64,000 nucleotides of DNA from Rheinheimera salexigens (GTDB taxonomy: Bacteria; Pseudomonadota; Gammaproteobacteria; Enterobacterales; Alteromonadaceae): assembly GCF_001752395.1 (NCBI RefSeq), contig NZ_MKEK01000001.1, positions 3,141,509 to 3,205,508 of the forward strand. The letters run 5' to 3'. Below the pieces are notes generated by a model. That model was given only the letters and a program-made list of their open reading frames with translations, had not been told where the DNA came from and did no database searches. Of this stretch, positions 32,977-43,876 are shown piece after piece (position 1 is the stretch's first letter; each line of letters opens with the position of its first letter). Both the position numbers and the translations under genes were made by a program.

Positions 32977-34923
32977 TTAGTGCAAGTTACCTTCAGAAGG
33001 CTTATCGCTAGCTGAAACATTATCGCTACTGCTATCAGTGGTAGTGTCACTGCTAGTATCGTCGCTATCGTCATCAGTTGGCTTAGCTCTTGGCTCCCAG
33101 TTTTCTGGTTGACGTACTTCGCGTCTGGCCATTAGGTCATCAATTTGTTTAGCATCAATCGTTTCATACTTCATTAATGCATCTTTCATGGTATGTAACA
33201 CATCCATGTTTTCTTCAATTAATGTTTTAGCACGTATATAGTTACGATCAATAAACTCACGAATTTCAGCGTCGATAGCTTTAACCGTTTCTTCTGACAT
33301 ATGTTTATTTTTAGATACAGAGCGGCCTAAAAACACTTCGCCTTCTTCTTCTGCATATAACAGTGGACCTAGCTTTTCTGAAAAGCCCCATTGCGTCACC
33401 ATTTTACGGGCTAAATCAGTAGCGCGTTCAATATCGTTAGAGGCACCTGTGGTTACATACTCAAAACCATAGATCACTTCTTCAGCAATACGACCACCAA
33501 ATAACGAACTAATCATGCTTTCTAAATGACGTTTACTATGTGATACCCGATCCCGCTCTGGTAAATACATAGTGACACCTAAAGCGCGACCACGTGGGAT
33601 AATACTCACTTTATACACAGGGTCATGATCAGGTACTAAGCGGCCAACAATGGCGTGACCTGCTTCATGATAAGCCGTCATTTCTTTTTCTTTTTCAGTC
33701 ATCACCATAGAGCGACGTTCTGAGCCCATCATGATTTTATCTTTGGCTTTCTCAAACTCATCCATTGATACCACGCGTTTATCGGTGCGGGCAGCAAATA
33801 AGGCGGCTTCGTTAACTAAGTTTGCTAAATCAGCACCTGAGAAACCAGGTGTACCACGGGCAATAACTGATGGCTCAACGCCTTCGCCTAATGGTACTTT
33901 ACGCATATGAACTTTTAAAATTTGCTCACGGCCTTTAACATCCGGTAAGCCAACCACAACTTGACGGTCAAAGCGGCCTGGACGTAATAATGCTGGGTCT
34001 AATACATCAGGACGGTTAGTTGCAGCAATGATAATGATACCTTCATTACCATCAAAACCATCCATTTCTACTAGCATTTGGTTTAATGTTTGCTCACGCT
34101 CGTCGTGACCACCACCTAAACCGGCACCACGCTGGCGACCAACCGCATCAATCTCATCGATGAAGATAATACAAGGCGAGGCTTTTTTCGCTTGTTCAAA
34201 CATATCTCGGACACGTGACGCACCGACACCAACGAACATTTCAACAAAGTCTGAACCAGAAATAGTGAAGAAAGGTACTTTTGCTTCACCCGCAATGGCT
34301 TTAGCTAATAAGGTTTTACCCGTACCTGGAGGACCGATTAACAAAATACCTTTCGGAATACGGCCACCTAATTTCTGGAACCGTGAAGGATCTTTTAAGT
34401 AATCGACTAATTCAGAGACTTCTTCTTTAGCTTCATCACAACCCGCAACATCGGCAAAAGTGGTTTTAATTTGGTCTTCGCCCATTAAGCGCGCTTTACT
34501 TTTACCAAACGACATTGCCCCTTTACCGCCGCCGCCTTGCATTTGACGCATAAAGAAAATCCAGACACCAATTAACAATAACATTGGGAACCAAGAAATA
34601 AAGATAGTGGCTAACCAGCTACTTTCTTCAGGTTTAGCACCAAGGGTACTGACATCATTTTTAATCAGATCATCTAACAGTTTATCGTCATAACCAGTAG
34701 GAATTACGGTTTCAAAACGTTCACCGCTGCGCTTTACACCGGTAATCACACCCGTGCGTTCAACTTTCACTTCACGGATCTGCCCCTGGTTTACCTCTTT
34801 GATAAACTGAGTGTAGTTGGTTTGCCGCTCGCTGTTTTCATTAGGCCCAAAGCTGTTGAATACTGACATTAATACGACAGCGATCACCAACCAGACAATT
34901 AGATTCTTTGCCATGTCACTCAA
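32977..34923 (-). CDS. ftsH: ATP-dependent zinc metalloprotease FtsH
   Basis: Membrane-bound AAA+ protease that degrades sigma-32, LpxC and misassembled membrane proteins. It has 648 residues: two transmembrane segments (about 6-24 and 103-124), Walker A GPPGTGKT at 197-204, [13 protein letters not shown], the second region of homology [21 protein letters not shown], and the zinc site HEAGH near 420. The start is TTG with GAGG 8 bases upstream, giving MSDMAKNL as in relatives; ATG at 34914 is the alternative. The C-terminal 40 residues are Asp/Ser/Thr-rich. It is 48 bases after rlmE. Confidence 0.97.
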   Translation of the reverse strand: MSDMAKNLIVWLVIAVVLMSVFNSFGPNENSERQTNYTQFIKEVNQGQIREVKVERTGVITGVKRSGERFETVIPTGYDDKLLDDLIKNDVSTLGAKPEESSWLATIFISWFPMLLLIGVWIFFMRQMQGGGGKGAMSFGKSKARLMGEDQIKTTFADVAGCDEAKEEVSELVDYLKDPSRFQKLGGRIPKGILLIGPPGTGKTLLAKAIAGEAKVPFFTISGSDFVEMFVGVGASRVRDMFEQAKKASPCIIFIDEIDAVGRQRGAGLGGGHDEREQTLNQMLVEMDGFDGNEGIIIIAATNRPDVLDPALLRPGRFDRQVVVGLPDVKGREQILKVHMRKVPLGEGVEPSVIARGTPGFSGADLANLVNEAALFAARTDKRVVSMDEFEKAKDKIMMGSERRSMVMTEKEKEMTAYHEAGHAIVGRLVPDHDPVYKVSIIPRGRALGVTMYLPERDRVSHSKRHLESMISSLFGGRIAEEVIYGFEYVTTGASNDIERATDLARKMVTQWGFSEKLGPLLYAEEEGEVFLGRSVSKNKHMSEETVKAIDAEIREFIDRNYIRAKTLIEENMDVLHTMKDALMKYETIDAKQIDDLMARREVRQPENWEPRAKPTDDDSDDTSSDTTTDSSSDNVSASDKPSEGNLH

Positions 34924-34971
34924 GGTTATAACCTCTTTATTACCAAAATTTATAAATTCCCGACTACTTTA

Positions 34972-35601
34972 CTAAATTTTGAAGCCGGTCGCCACGATAT
35001 ATGTCTCACGTGATCGTGCACGCGAAGAATCTGGCTTACGTATTTTTACTGTAGTAAAGGCTGCGCGCACATCTTTAACAAATTGCTCGAAGCCATCACC
35101 TTGAAACACTTTGACCACAAAACTACCATTTTGCTTCAATACGTTGTTACACATATCGAGTGCTAATTCGATCAAGTACATGGATCGTGCCTGATCAGTA
35201 GTATCATTACCACTCATATTCGGCGCCATATCCGACAATACAACATCTACGTTCTTACCATCGATTCGGCTCAGTAAGGCATTTAACACTGCTTCTTCCC
35301 GAAAGTCACCTTGTAAAAAGTGCACACCATTAATAGGGTCCATCGGTAAAATATCACAGGCTATCACAGTGCCTTTCTCACCCACCACGCCCGTACTGTA
35401 TTGCGACCAACTGCCGGGTGCTGATCCTAAATCAACTACCGTCATGCCGGGTTTAAACACTTTATCTTGCTGTTGGATCTGTTCTAATTTAAACGCTGCG
35501 CGTGAACGCAAACCTAACTTTTGCGCTTGTTGCACAAAAGGATCAGCAAAATGCTCTTGTAACCAGCGGCTAGAACTTGCTGAACGTTTTTTCTTCGTCA
35601 T
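34972..35601 (-). CDS. rlmE: 23S rRNA 2'-O-ribose U2552 methyltransferase
   Basis: Methylates U2552 in the A-loop of 23S rRNA (also called FtsJ/RrmJ). It has 209 residues with the SAM-binding [14 protein letters not shown], the catalytic-region [18 protein letters not shown] and [14 protein letters not shown]. Located upstream of ftsH on the same strand, as in E. coli. No sigma-32-type promoter is apparent in the short divergent region shared with yhbY. Confidence 0.97.
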   Translation of the reverse strand: MTKKKRSASSSRWLQEHFADPFVQQAQKLGLRSRAAFKLEQIQQQDKVFKPGMTVVDLGSAPGSWSQYSTGVVGEKGTVIACDILPMDPINGVHFLQGDFREEAVLNALLSRIDGKNVDVVLSDMAPNMSGNDTTDQARSMYLIELALDMCNNVLKQNGSFVVKVFQGDGFEQFVKDVRAAFTTVKIRKPDSSRARSRETYIVATGFKI

Positions 35602-35684
35602 GCTATCACTCTTAATTAGTGTTATCGCTTAGATGGCGTTACAATAGCCAAAATTCAAGCGTCTGCAGCGGAAATAGTCATTTT

Positions 35685-35981
35685 ATGAGTTTATCTAACA
35701 AACAAACACAATTTTTAAAGGCAAAAGCACATGATCTTAAGCCGGTTATCTTACTTGGCAACAACGGTCTGACCGAAGGTGTACTTGCCGAAATTGAAAC
35801 AGCACTTAATTTTCATGAGTTAATTAAAATTAAAGTACCAACAGCAGATCGCGAACAAAAAGTATTAATTATGGATGCTATTGTTCGTGAAACCAAAGCT
35901 GAGCAAGTACAAGCTATCGGTAAAATACAGGTTATCTTCAGACCAAGTAAAGATAAAAAGATTCAATTACCTCGCGGTTAA
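35685..35981 (+). CDS. yhbY: Ribosome assembly RNA-binding protein YhbY
   Basis: CRM-domain protein of 98 residues that associates with pre-50S particles. The core is SNKQTQFLKAKAHDLKPVILLGNNGLTEGVLAEIETALNFHELIKIKV, including the GxxG-like LGNNGLT loop. The ATG at 35685 is chosen because the family begins MxLSxKQ; the open frame upstream is unrelated. It is divergent from rlmE and followed by a strong terminator. Confidence 0.94.
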   Translation: MSLSNKQTQFLKAKAHDLKPVILLGNNGLTEGVLAEIETALNFHELIKIKVPTADREQKVLIMDAIVRETKAEQVQAIGKIQVIFRPSKDKKIQLPRG

Positions 35982-36002
35982 TTGCCTTTTTAACCTGATA
36001 AC

Positions 36003-36029
36003 AAAAAAGCGCCTTTTGGCGCTTTTTTT
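36003..36029 (+). terminator. Intrinsic terminator after yhbY
   Basis: AAAAAGCGCC and GGCGCTTTTT pair across TTTT, followed by a T-run on the plus strand. Confidence 0.85.
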
Positions 36030-36114
36030 ACTTGTTAACCTATTATAGCCTAATTCGTTTTAAATAAGCTAAATAACGAGCTAATAGCTAAAAGTTAAAG
36101 TAAAAGTGTCAATG

Positions 36115-36981
36115 CTAGTCAGTAAGCACATCATTTCTAAAATCCATAATAGCTTGCTCTACTTCCTCTGGCGTATTCATAACAAAAGGCCCATATTGCG
36201 CTATTGGCTCTTGTAATGGCTTACCGGCAATAAATAAAAACTTTACTGTGTCATTACTGTTATTGCTTATCGTCAAGTTGCCTGCACCTGATAATAGCCC
36301 TAAGGTCTTTTCTTTATTTATCGAGCCTGCCTCACCAACATGAATAGCACCTTGGTAGCTATAGAGCATCGCATTAAGCTGCTCGCTTTTAGGTATGCTA
36401 ATTGTTTGGCCTGGGGCTAAATGAATATCAAGATAAACCACTTCTGTATCAGCAATAGTAAAATAGCCATTTATCTTATTATCATTAATGCTAGTTTCAC
36501 CTGCGATAGCTTTAACACTAAAACCTGCAAACTGTTGCCAAGGCAGTTTATCAGCAGGCGTATCCTGATAAGCTGCAGGCACAAGTTTTCTTTTAGCTGG
36601 CAAATTAACCCAAAGCTGAAAACCATGCATTTTACCTTCAGTTTGTTTTGGCATTTCCGAGTGAATAATGCCTTTACCCGCTGTCATCCACTGCACACCG
36701 CCGTCTTCTAACAGGCCAACATTACCAATATGGTCTCTATGCTCCATTTTACCTTGCAGCATATAGGTTACCGTTTCAAAGCCACGGTGCGGGTGCGATG
36801 GAAAGCCACCAATATAATCTGAAGCTTGCTCTGAGCCAAATTCGTCTAACATTAAAAATGGATCAAAGCGCTGTAAATTATTGCCACCAAATACACGCAA
36901 TAATTTTACACCATCACCATCAGATGCTGCACGGGCGACAACTTGCTGCTGAATTTTTACAGCATTGTGTTTCTGAGTCAT
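36115..36981 (-). CDS. Pirin family protein
   Basis: Cupin-fold protein of 288 residues, similar to YhhW-type pirins, some of which have quercetinase activity. The N-terminal cupin has the metal ligands in FPSHPHRGFETVTYMLQGKMEHRD and a further histidine in KGIIHSEMP. The C-terminal pirin domain follows (PAKRKLVPAAYQD ... GAGNLTISNNSNDTVKFLFIAGKPLQEPIAQYGPFVMNT). It lies 50 bases after azoR on the same strand, a common stress-response pairing. Confidence 0.9.
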   Translation of the reverse strand: MTQKHNAVKIQQQVVARAASDGDGVKLLRVFGGNNLQRFDPFLMLDEFGSEQASDYIGGFPSHPHRGFETVTYMLQGKMEHRDHIGNVGLLEDGGVQWMTAGKGIIHSEMPKQTEGKMHGFQLWVNLPAKRKLVPAAYQDTPADKLPWQQFAGFSVKAIAGETSINDNKINGYFTIADTEVVYLDIHLAPGQTISIPKSEQLNAMLYSYQGAIHVGEAGSINKEKTLGLLSGAGNLTISNNSNDTVKFLFIAGKPLQEPIAQYGPFVMNTPEEVEQAIMDFRNDVLTD

Positions 36982-37031
36982 ATTTACACCTCGCTTCAGT
37001 TATATTTAAGTGGCTTGCTGTGTTTATAAGC

Positions 37032-37604
37032 TCAAGCTACTGCTTGCACTTGCTGCTCAGCTGCGGCAATGCTTTTAACACGCACCTCTTCGCCTAGGTT
37101 AACCCCTTCTGCATAAATAAATTCAACATCGGTGATCCCTAAAAAGCCCAGCATAGTTTTTAAATAAACTGTATCTAAATTCGTGCCTTTATCTTGATGC
37201 AAGCCACCACGTGCGGTTGCAATATATACTTTTTTATTAGTTAACAAGCCTACCGCGCCTGCTTCGGTGTATTTAAAAGTTACACCTGCTCTTGCTATAT
37301 GGTCAAACCAAGCTTTAAGCTGGCTTGGAATAGCAAAGTTATACATAGGCGCTGCAATAACAATCACATCGGCTTGTTGTACTTCGGCAATTAATGTATC
37401 GGCTAATGTTGCATTACCCGCGCCAATGGCTTCGATAGTTTGCATAGAAAAATGTGGAATATCACCAGCTGAAACATTACGCTCAACAATGGCAGAGTCT
37501 TTCTTTTGTGCTAGGGCTGCGACTAATTTTTTAGCTATACCGCTTGATACGCCGTTATCACCGAAGATGCTAGACTTTACGTATAAAATGTTTTGCGTGT
37601 TCAT
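37032..37604 (-). CDS. azoR: FMN-dependent NADH-azoreductase
   Basis: Flavodoxin-fold quinone/azo reductase of 190 residues. FMN-binding loops are visible: NILYVKSSIFGDNGVSSGIAKKLV at the N-terminus, VIAAPMYNFAIPSQLKAWFDHIARAGVTFKYTEAGAVGLL in the middle and ATARGG near 135. GAGGA is 8 bases before the ATG. It is divergent from the lysR gene at 37721, with a long inverted repeat between them, so regulation by that LysR protein is likely. Confidence 0.93.
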   Translation of the reverse strand: MNTQNILYVKSSIFGDNGVSSGIAKKLVAALAQKKDSAIVERNVSAGDIPHFSMQTIEAIGAGNATLADTLIAEVQQADVIVIAAPMYNFAIPSQLKAWFDHIARAGVTFKYTEAGAVGLLTNKKVYIATARGGLHQDKGTNLDTVYLKTMLGFLGITDVEFIYAEGVNLGEEVRVKSIAAAEQQVQAVA

Positions 37605-37652
37605 ATGAGTGTCCTCTTTGACTGATTTTTTTAAATTGGTTAACTTAATTGC

Positions 37653-37701
37653 TAGCTATTATATCCGTTACAACTTAATCAAATGTACGGTATATTAGCT
37701 A
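37653..37701. promoter_or_regulatory. Inverted repeat between azoR and lysR (candidate operator)
   Basis: TAGCTATTATATCCGT at 37653-37668 mirrors ACGGTATATTAGCTA at 37687-37701, with 1 substitution and 1 inserted base, across an 18-base spacer. Its place between a LysR gene and its divergent neighbour makes it the probable binding region. Confidence 0.55.
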
Positions 37702-37720
37702 AAATCAATCAATAATCTTG

Positions 37721-38653
37721 ATGAATACTATGCCTAACTCACAAAATAGCTCGTCAGTTAAATTAAGCCGACTCCCCAAAATCACCTTAGAGCAATGGGC
37801 TACCTTTAAAGCCGTTGTTGATGAAGGCTCTTTTGCTAAAGCGGCTGAACATTTACATAAAAGCCAGTCTAGTGTTAGTTATATAATTGCCAAGTTAGAA
37901 GCACAACTGCCTGCGCCCGCCTTAATGCCAGAGGGGCGAAAAGCTGTTCTGACAGAAGCTGGTAAGGTGCTATACCGTTATGCTAGCAACTTACTAGCCC
38001 AAGCTAGCCAAATTGAAAATATTGCTAACTATATTGCCCAAGGCTGGGAGACAGAAGTTACCCTGGCCGTAGATGCCATTGTCGCTATGGATAACGTATT
38101 TTGTGCTTTACAAAGCTTTTCAGCCGATCACCCGCAACCGCGAATAAACGTACTAGAAACCACGCTTTCAGGCACCGATGAAGCCGTGTTATTTCGCAAA
38201 GCCGATATTGTGTTAAGCCCCACCTTAATCACAGGCTTTATGGGCATGCCAATAGGTGAGAGCCTAATGCAATATGTTGCCAGCCCCAACCATCCGCTGG
38301 TTCAATTAGCCCGAGCTATCCATGAAGATGACTTAAAGCAACATCGGCAAATTGTCATTAAAGATTCTGGCCTGCAACGGCAACGCGATGAAGGTTGGTT
38401 AGGCTCAGAGCAGCGTTGGAGCTTCTCACACATTTCCAGCAGCATTAAAGCCGTAACAGCCGGCTTAGGCTTTGCCAAACTTCCCCCCGCCTGCATAGCC
38501 GCCGAATTAAAGTCTGGCCAATTAGTACCATTAAAAATGGCAACCGACATGCACCAGCGTATACCACTATATTTAATTAAAACCGCGCAAAGCCACGCCG
38601 GCCCAGCCGTAGAAGAGCTTGCCCAGCGCCTACAGCACCACCTACAAACCTAA
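37721..38653 (+). CDS. LysR family transcriptional regulator
   Basis: Activator or repressor of about 310 residues. The N-terminal winged helix-turn-helix is typical (LEQWATFKAVVDEGSFAKAAEHLHKSQSSVSYIIAKLEAQLPAPALMPEGRKAVLTEAG, about 25-85). The effector-binding domain spans the rest. The start could be ATG at 37721 or 37730; neither has a strong ribosome site. It probably controls the divergent azoR-pirin operon, in response to an unknown (perhaps quinone-like) signal. The stop lies 1 base from an inverted-repeat element. Confidence 0.88.
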   Translation: MNTMPNSQNSSSVKLSRLPKITLEQWATFKAVVDEGSFAKAAEHLHKSQSSVSYIIAKLEAQLPAPALMPEGRKAVLTEAGKVLYRYASNLLAQASQIENIANYIAQGWETEVTLAVDAIVAMDNVFCALQSFSADHPQPRINVLETTLSGTDEAVLFRKADIVLSPTLITGFMGMPIGESLMQYVASPNHPLVQLARAIHEDDLKQHRQIVIKDSGLQRQRDEGWLGSEQRWSFSHISSSIKAVTAGLGFAKLPPACIAAELKSGQLVPLKMATDMHQRIPLYLIKTAQSHAGPAVEELAQRLQHHLQT

Positions 38654-38654
38654 T

Positions 38655-38881
38655 ATGGGGTCAGTGCTAATTAATTTTTTGTTAATAGCCAATTTTGATA
38701 TTTATATTCTGTTGGTTAACGCAGTTATGTTATCCATAACAACATTTCCCCTTAGAGCGAATAATCTAACCGTTGTATTGCCTACAGCAACACTGTATAT
38801 AAAATTATGTAGATTTATCTCTGTTCCTCTTTACTCTTTACTCTTTACCGTTAACAAAAAATTAATTAGCTACGACCCCAT
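38655..38881. mobile_element. 227-bp MITE-like element with 31-bp terminal inverted repeats
   Basis: The left arm (38655-38685) begins ATGGGGTC and ends TTTTTTGTTAA; the right arm (38851-38881) is its complement with 28 of 31 matches, the 3 mismatches falling in bases 9-11 of the arm. The inside (165 bp) is AT-rich, has no credible gene and includes a CTTTACT triplicate beside the right arm. ATGGGGTC ends recall repeats mobilised by Y1/REP-associated transposases. This also accounts for the 309-bp gap between lysR and greA. Confidence 0.7.
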
Positions 38882-38904
38882 TTTAATTTTTTTGAAATAC
38901 AAAC

Positions 38905-38932
38905 AAAAATAGCGCCAAACGGCGCTATTTTT
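38905..38932. terminator. Bidirectional terminator between lysR and greA
   Basis: AAAAATAGCGCC and GGCGCTATTTTT pair across AAAC, with T-runs on both strands; it serves the convergent lysR and greA genes. Confidence 0.85.
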
Positions 38933-38962
38933 AATCTGAGTCATGTTTAAGTATATTTAAAC

Positions 38963-39439
38963 TTAAAGGTACTCTACTGCTGTTATTTCGAATTCCACTA
39001 CACCGTTAGGTGTGGTGATATTGGCGACGTCATCTACTGACTTGCCAATTAAACCGCGTGCTATGGGCGAGTTAACTGATATTAAATTATTTTTAATATT
39101 AGCTTCATCATCACCGACAATGCGGTAAGTAACTTCTTGATCGGTTTCCAGATTAAGAATGGTTACTGTGGTACCAAAGATAACTTTGCCGGTGTTTTTC
39201 ATTTTACTAATGTCAATAATTTGTACATTAGATAACTTAGCTTCGATATCTTGAATTCGACCTTCGCAGAACCCCTGCTGCTCACGAGCAGCGTGGTATT
39301 CAGCATTTTCTTTTAAATCGCCATGCTCACGTGCAGTTGCGATTGCTTGAATAATAGCCGGTCTTTTTACCGACTTTAATTCATGCAATTCAAGACGCAA
39401 GTTTTCTGCGCCCTGCACCGTCATTGGGATCTGAATCAT
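38963..39439 (-). CDS. greA: Transcription elongation factor GreA
   Basis: Rescues backtracked RNA polymerase by stimulating transcript cleavage. The 158 residues follow E. coli GreA closely: [59 protein letters not shown] (coiled coil with the acidic D/E tip) and the C-terminal domain [26 protein letters not shown]. The ATG overlaps the carB stop (ATGA), so it is translated as the third gene of carA-carB-greA. Confidence 0.97.
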   Translation of the reverse strand: MIQIPMTVQGAENLRLELHELKSVKRPAIIQAIATAREHGDLKENAEYHAAREQQGFCEGRIQDIEAKLSNVQIIDISKMKNTGKVIFGTTVTILNLETDQEVTYRIVGDDEANIKNNLISVNSPIARGLIGKSVDDVANITTPNGVVEFEITAVEYL

Positions 39440-42400
39440 GCGTTTACTCTCTTATGTAATTCTTGCACCGACACAACACTTTCAAACGCGCTCGCTGCAC
39501 TGGATTCTACCGTGGCAAAAGCGGCATTCATGGTTGTAGTGTAATTTGCTTTATGCTGCAAGGTACCACGGCGAATTATTTTAGAATCCTCTATTGCTTT
39601 ACGGCCATCAGTCGTATTAACAATATAGCTGTATTCACCATTTTTAATTCTATCCAGAATATGTGGACGGCCTTCAAATACTTTGTTTACCGTACGACAT
39701 TCGATACCTGCGGCTTGTAATGCTTTAGCGGTACCGCCAGTTGCATCAAGCTCGAAGCCCTTCGCAACCATTAGTTTTGCTAACTCAACTACTTTTACTT
39801 TATCGCTGTCACGCACTGAAAGCAAGGCTCTGCCACCTGTAGGGATATAGCAACTTGCGCCTAACTGACCTTTTGAGAACGCAGTACTAAAGGTATCACC
39901 CACACCCATTACTTCACCCGTAGAACGCATCTCAGGGCCTAAAATAGGGTCAACCCCTGGGAATTTATTAAACGGGATCACAACTTCTTTTACTGAGAAG
40001 TATGGCGGAATTATTTCTTTAGTAATGCCTTGTGACGCTAAAGATTGGCCGGCCATACAACGCGCACCTACTTTGGCAATAGCAACACCTGTGGCTTTAG
40101 ACACAAAAGGTACGGTACGGGCAGCACGAGGGTTGACTTCGATTAAGTAAACTTCGTTATCTTTAACCGCAAATTGGGTATTCATTAAGCCTACAACGCC
40201 TAACTCTAACGCTAATTTACGCACTTGGTCGCGCATCACATCTTGAATTTCTACCGACAAGGTATGCGGTGGCAATGAACAGGCTGAGTCACCTGAGTGC
40301 ACACCCGCTTGCTCGATATGTTCCATAATGCCACCGATAACTACTTCAGTGCCGTCACAGATGGCATCGATATCGACTTCAATCGCATCATCTAAGAAGT
40401 TATCCAGTAATACCGGTGAGTCATTAGACACGCTTACGGCTTCGGTCATATAACGACGTAAATCTTGCTCGTCGTATACAATTTCCATAGCCCGGCCACC
40501 TAAAACATAAGACGGACGCACTACCATTGGGAAACCAATATCAGCGGCTTTGTTTAAGGCTTCTTCGACACTGGTTACCGTGGCATTTTTCGGCTGTTTA
40601 AGGCCTAAACGGACTACGGCTTGTTGGAAGCGCTCGCGGTCTTCTGCACGGTCAATCGCATCTGGCGAGGTACCAATAATTGGCACTCCGTTAGCTTCTA
40701 AAGCACGCGCTAATTTTAATGGCGTTTGGCCACCGTATTGTACGATAACGCCTTTAGGCTGTTCTTTTCGTACAATTTCTAGCACGTCTTCTAAGGTGAT
40801 TGGCTCGAAATATAACCGGTCTGACGTATCGTAATCGGTTGATACGGTTTCAGGGTTACAGTTGATCATAATGGTTTCATAACCGTCTTCGCGTAACGCT
40901 AAGGCAGCATGAACACAACAATAATCGAATTCGATACCTTGACCGATACGGTTTGGTCCACCACCAATAATCATGATTTTATCGCGATTAGTTGGGGCAG
41001 CTTCACACTCCTCGTCGTAGGTTGAATACATATATGCTGTGTTAGAAGCAAATTCAGCAGCACAAGTATCAACCCGTTTGTATACCGGATGAATACCAAA
41101 ACCATGGCGTTTTTTACGCACTTCGTTTTCGCTGACACCTAATACATCGGCAATACGCTGATCGGCAAAGCCTTTACGTTTAACCCGCGCGATAGCGTCT
41201 TTGTCTAAACCAGCAAAACCGGCAGTAGCTAAGATTTGCTCTTCTTTAATTAAGTCTTCAATTTGCACCAAGAACCAAGGATCAATGTTGGTTAGAGCAA
41301 AGATATCTTCGATTGTCATGCCAAAACGGAATGCATCGCCGATATACCAAATACGCTCTGCACCAGGTTCTTTTAATTCGCGAACAATAATATCTTTAGC
41401 ATCGTTAGCGGTTAAATCCACAATAGGGTCTAAACCCGACATGCCGGTTTCTAAGCTACGCAACGCTTTTTGTAATGACTCTTGTTGGTTACGACCAATT
41501 GCCATCACTTCACCCACCGATTTCATCTGGGTGGTTAAACGGTCATTAGCGCCGGCAAATTTTTCAAAGTTAAAACGAGGGATCTTAGTGACTACGTAGT
41601 CAATGCTTGGCTCAAACGATGCAGGTGTTAAACCACCAGTAATATCGTTAGCGAGTTCATCTAAGGTATAACCCACCGCTAATTTTGCAGCGACTTTAGC
41701 AATAGGGAAACCCGTTGCTTTTGAGGCTAAGGCAGAAGAACGAGAAACCCGCGGGTTCATCTCAATAATCACCATGCGGCCGTCTACAGGATTAATACCA
41801 AACTGGACGTTAGAACCACCGGTTTCAACACCAATTTCACGCAGTACTGCCAAAGAGGCATTACGCATAATTTGATATTCTTTATCAGTTAAGGTTTGCG
41901 CCGGTGCTACTGTTATGGAGTCGCCAGTATGTACGCCCATAGGGTCGAAGTTTTCAATGGCACAGACAATAATACAGTTGTCGTTTTTATCGCGTACTAC
42001 TTCCATTTCGTACTCTTTCCAACCGATTAATGATTCATCAATCAATAACTCGTTTGTTGGCGATAAATCTAAACCATTGGTACAGATATCTTCAAACTCT
42101 TCGCGGTTATAGGCAATACCACCGCCTGAGCCGCCCATGGTAAATGAAGGCCGAATAATACAAGGGAAGCCGATATCTTCAAGTACTGCAAAGGCTTCTT
42201 CCATTGAGTGAGCAAAACCTGCACGCGGACACTCTAAACCAATAGCACGCATAGCTTTATCAAAACGACCGCGGTCTTCTGCTTTATCAATGGCGTCTGC
42301 TGTGGCGCCAATCATCTCAACATTGTACTTAGCCAACACACCATGACGCTCTAAGTCTAATGCGCAGTTAAGTGCAGTTTGGCCACCCATGGTAGGTAAT

Positions 42401-42657
42401 ACAGCACAAGGGCGCTCTTTTTCAATGATTTTTTCCACTACTTGCCAGTGAATTGGCTCGATATAAGTCGCATCAGCCATTTCTGGATCGGTCATAATAG
42501 TGGCAGGATTTGAGTTAACTAAAATAACTCGATAGCCTTCTTCTCTTAACGCTTTACAGGCTTGAGCTCCTGAATAGTCAAACTCACAAGCTTGACCAAT
42601 CACGATAGGGCCAGCGCCTAAGATAAGAATACTTTTTATGTCGGTACGTTTTGGCAT
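39436..42657 (-). CDS. carB: Carbamoyl-phosphate synthase large subunit
   Basis: Makes carbamoyl phosphate from ammonia, bicarbonate and two ATP for arginine and pyrimidine synthesis. The 1073 residues contain two homologous ATP-grasp halves ([28 protein letters not shown] and [41 protein letters not shown] and [14 protein letters not shown]) and a C-terminal allosteric domain ending in ELHKRVNA. It follows carA by 30 bases and is coupled to greA. Confidence 0.98.
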   Translation of the reverse strand: MPKRTDIKSILILGAGPIVIGQACEFDYSGAQACKALREEGYRVILVNSNPATIMTDPEMADATYIEPIHWQVVEKIIEKERPCAVLPTMGGQTALNCALDLERHGVLAKYNVEMIGATADAIDKAEDRGRFDKAMRAIGLECPRAGFAHSMEEAFAVLEDIGFPCIIRPSFTMGGSGGGIAYNREEFEDICTNGLDLSPTNELLIDESLIGWKEYEMEVVRDKNDNCIIVCAIENFDPMGVHTGDSITVAPAQTLTDKEYQIMRNASLAVLREIGVETGGSNVQFGINPVDGRMVIIEMNPRVSRSSALASKATGFPIAKVAAKLAVGYTLDELANDITGGLTPASFEPSIDYVVTKIPRFNFEKFAGANDRLTTQMKSVGEVMAIGRNQQESLQKALRSLETGMSGLDPIVDLTANDAKDIIVRELKEPGAERIWYIGDAFRFGMTIEDIFALTNIDPWFLVQIEDLIKEEQILATAGFAGLDKDAIARVKRKGFADQRIADVLGVSENEVRKKRHGFGIHPVYKRVDTCAAEFASNTAYMYSTYDEECEAAPTNRDKIMIIGGGPNRIGQGIEFDYCCVHAALALREDGYETIMINCNPETVSTDYDTSDRLYFEPITLEDVLEIVRKEQPKGVIVQYGGQTPLKLARALEANGVPIIGTSPDAIDRAEDRERFQQAVVRLGLKQPKNATVTSVEEALNKAADIGFPMVVRPSYVLGGRAMEIVYDEQDLRRYMTEAVSVSNDSPVLLDNFLDDAIEVDIDAICDGTEVVIGGIMEHIEQAGVHSGDSACSLPPHTLSVEIQDVMRDQVRKLALELGVVGLMNTQFAVKDNEVYLIEVNPRAARTVPFVSKATGVAIAKVGARCMAGQSLASQGITKEIIPPYFSVKEVVIPFNKFPGVDPILGPEMRSTGEVMGVGDTFSTAFSKGQLGASCYIPTGGRALLSVRDSDKVKVVELAKLMVAKGFELDATGGTAKALQAAGIECRTVNKVFEGRPHILDRIKNGEYSYIVNTTDGRKAIEDSKIIRRGTLQHKANYTTTMNAAFATVESSAASAFESVVSVQELHKRVNA

Positions 42658-42687
42658 TGCGTCTGAGTCTCCGTAATTCGTGTTTGC

Positions 42688-43818
42688 TTAGGCTGAGTGT
42701 TTACGCATCAGCGCAATAAAATGGTCGAATAGCTCAGCGGCTTCGTACGGGCCTGGGCTTGCTTCAGGGTGGCCCTGAAAACTAAACGCAGCTTTATCTG
42801 TACGCTCTAATCCTTGCAAGGTACCGTCAAATAATGATTTATGGGTCGCGCGCAAAGTATCTGGCAAGCTAGTTTCATCAACTGCAAAGCCATGATTTTG
42901 TGCGGTAATCATTACCCGTTTAGTGTCTAAGTCTTGCACTGGGTGGTTAGCACCGTGATGGCCAAATTTCATTTTTAACGTACGTGCACCGCTTGCTAAC
43001 GCCAATAACTGATGGCCTAAGCAGATACCAAAAATTGGAATATCGGTTGTTAAGAAAGTTTTAATCGCGTCGATAGCGTAATCACAAGGTGCCGGATCGC
43101 CTGGACCATTAGATAAGAAAATACCGTCTGGGTTCATGGCTAACACATCTGCTGCGGGTGTTTGCGCCGGTACAACCGTAATTCGGCAACCACGTTCAGC
43201 TAATGAACGTAAAATATTCCGTTTGACACCAAAGTCATATGCGACAACATGAAACTCGCCCGAGTTAGTTTGGTTAAAGCCTTGGCCTAACTTCCAAGTG
43301 CCTTCAATCCACTGATACGACTCTTTAGTGCTGACTACTTTGGCTAAGTCCAAGCCATTTAAGCCAGCAAAGTCTTTAGCTAATTGTAATGCTTTGCTTT
43401 CATCTAAATCATCTCCGGCCATAATACAGCCGTTTTGCGCACCCTTTTCTCGCAAGATTCGGGTTAGTTTACGAGTATCAATATCAGCGATACCAAGAAT
43501 GTTGTGTGCGCTAAGATAATCAGTTAACGATTGTTGATTACGGAAGTTACTGGTAAGTAGAGGTAAGTCTCTGATGACTAAACCTTTAACCCAAACCTGA
43601 TTCGATTCTTCATCTTCAGAGTTTGTGCCAGTGTTGCCAATATGTGGATAAGTAAGAGTGACGATTTGTTCTGCATACGAGGGATCAGTTAATATTTCTT
43701 GATACCCCGTCATTGAAGTATTAAACACTACTTCTCCAACAGAAACTCCTTTAGCGCCAATGGCTGTACCGCGAAATACGGTGCCGTCTTCCAGTACGAG
43801 CAGGGCGGACTTAGACAA
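42688..43818 (-). CDS. carA: Carbamoyl-phosphate synthase small subunit (TTG start)
   Basis: Glutamine amidotransferase subunit that supplies ammonia to CarB. It has 376 residues. The N-terminal domain is [46 protein letters not shown]; the class I glutaminase has the catalytic cysteine in [13 protein letters not shown] and the His/Glu in [12 protein letters not shown] choose TTG at 43816-43818, because GGAGG lies 5 bases upstream and the E. coli N-terminus aligns there; the ATG at 43854 falls within the leader hairpin. Confidence 0.95.
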   Translation of the reverse strand: MSKSALLVLEDGTVFRGTAIGAKGVSVGEVVFNTSMTGYQEILTDPSYAEQIVTLTYPHIGNTGTNSEDEESNQVWVKGLVIRDLPLLTSNFRNQQSLTDYLSAHNILGIADIDTRKLTRILREKGAQNGCIMAGDDLDESKALQLAKDFAGLNGLDLAKVVSTKESYQWIEGTWKLGQGFNQTNSGEFHVVAYDFGVKRNILRSLAERGCRITVVPAQTPAADVLAMNPDGIFLSNGPGDPAPCDYAIDAIKTFLTTDIPIFGICLGHQLLALASGARTLKMKFGHHGANHPVQDLDTKRVMITAQNHGFAVDETSLPDTLRATHKSLFDGTLQGLERTDKAAFSFQGHPEASPGPYEAAELFDHFIALMRKHSA

Positions 43819-43837
43819 AATAACCTCCAAACAGCAA

Positions 43838-43876
43838 AAAACGGGCTTAAACACTATAAGGTTTAGTACCCGTTTT
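43838..43876 (-). promoter_or_regulatory. Terminator-like hairpin in the carA leader (candidate attenuator)
   Basis: On the minus strand AAAACGGG and CCCGTTTT pair, with an inner partial stem (CTAAAC/GTTTAAG), and the right arm runs into TTTTTTG only about 10 bases before the carA ribosome site. That is the form of an intrinsic terminator in a leader. A TATAGT inside the hairpin could instead be a -10 element. Palindrome TTTGCCTTAGGCAAA lies further upstream at 43899-43913. Confidence 0.5.

Noticed and set aside
38619..38912. Plus-strand frame of 97 codons after lysR
   Set aside because: It begins inside lysR in another frame and runs through the inverted-repeat element, with no family features.
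43819..43854. ATG at 43854 as the carA start
   Set aside because: It lies within the leader hairpin, adds 12 unrelated residues and ignores the GGAGG placed for the TTG at 43818.
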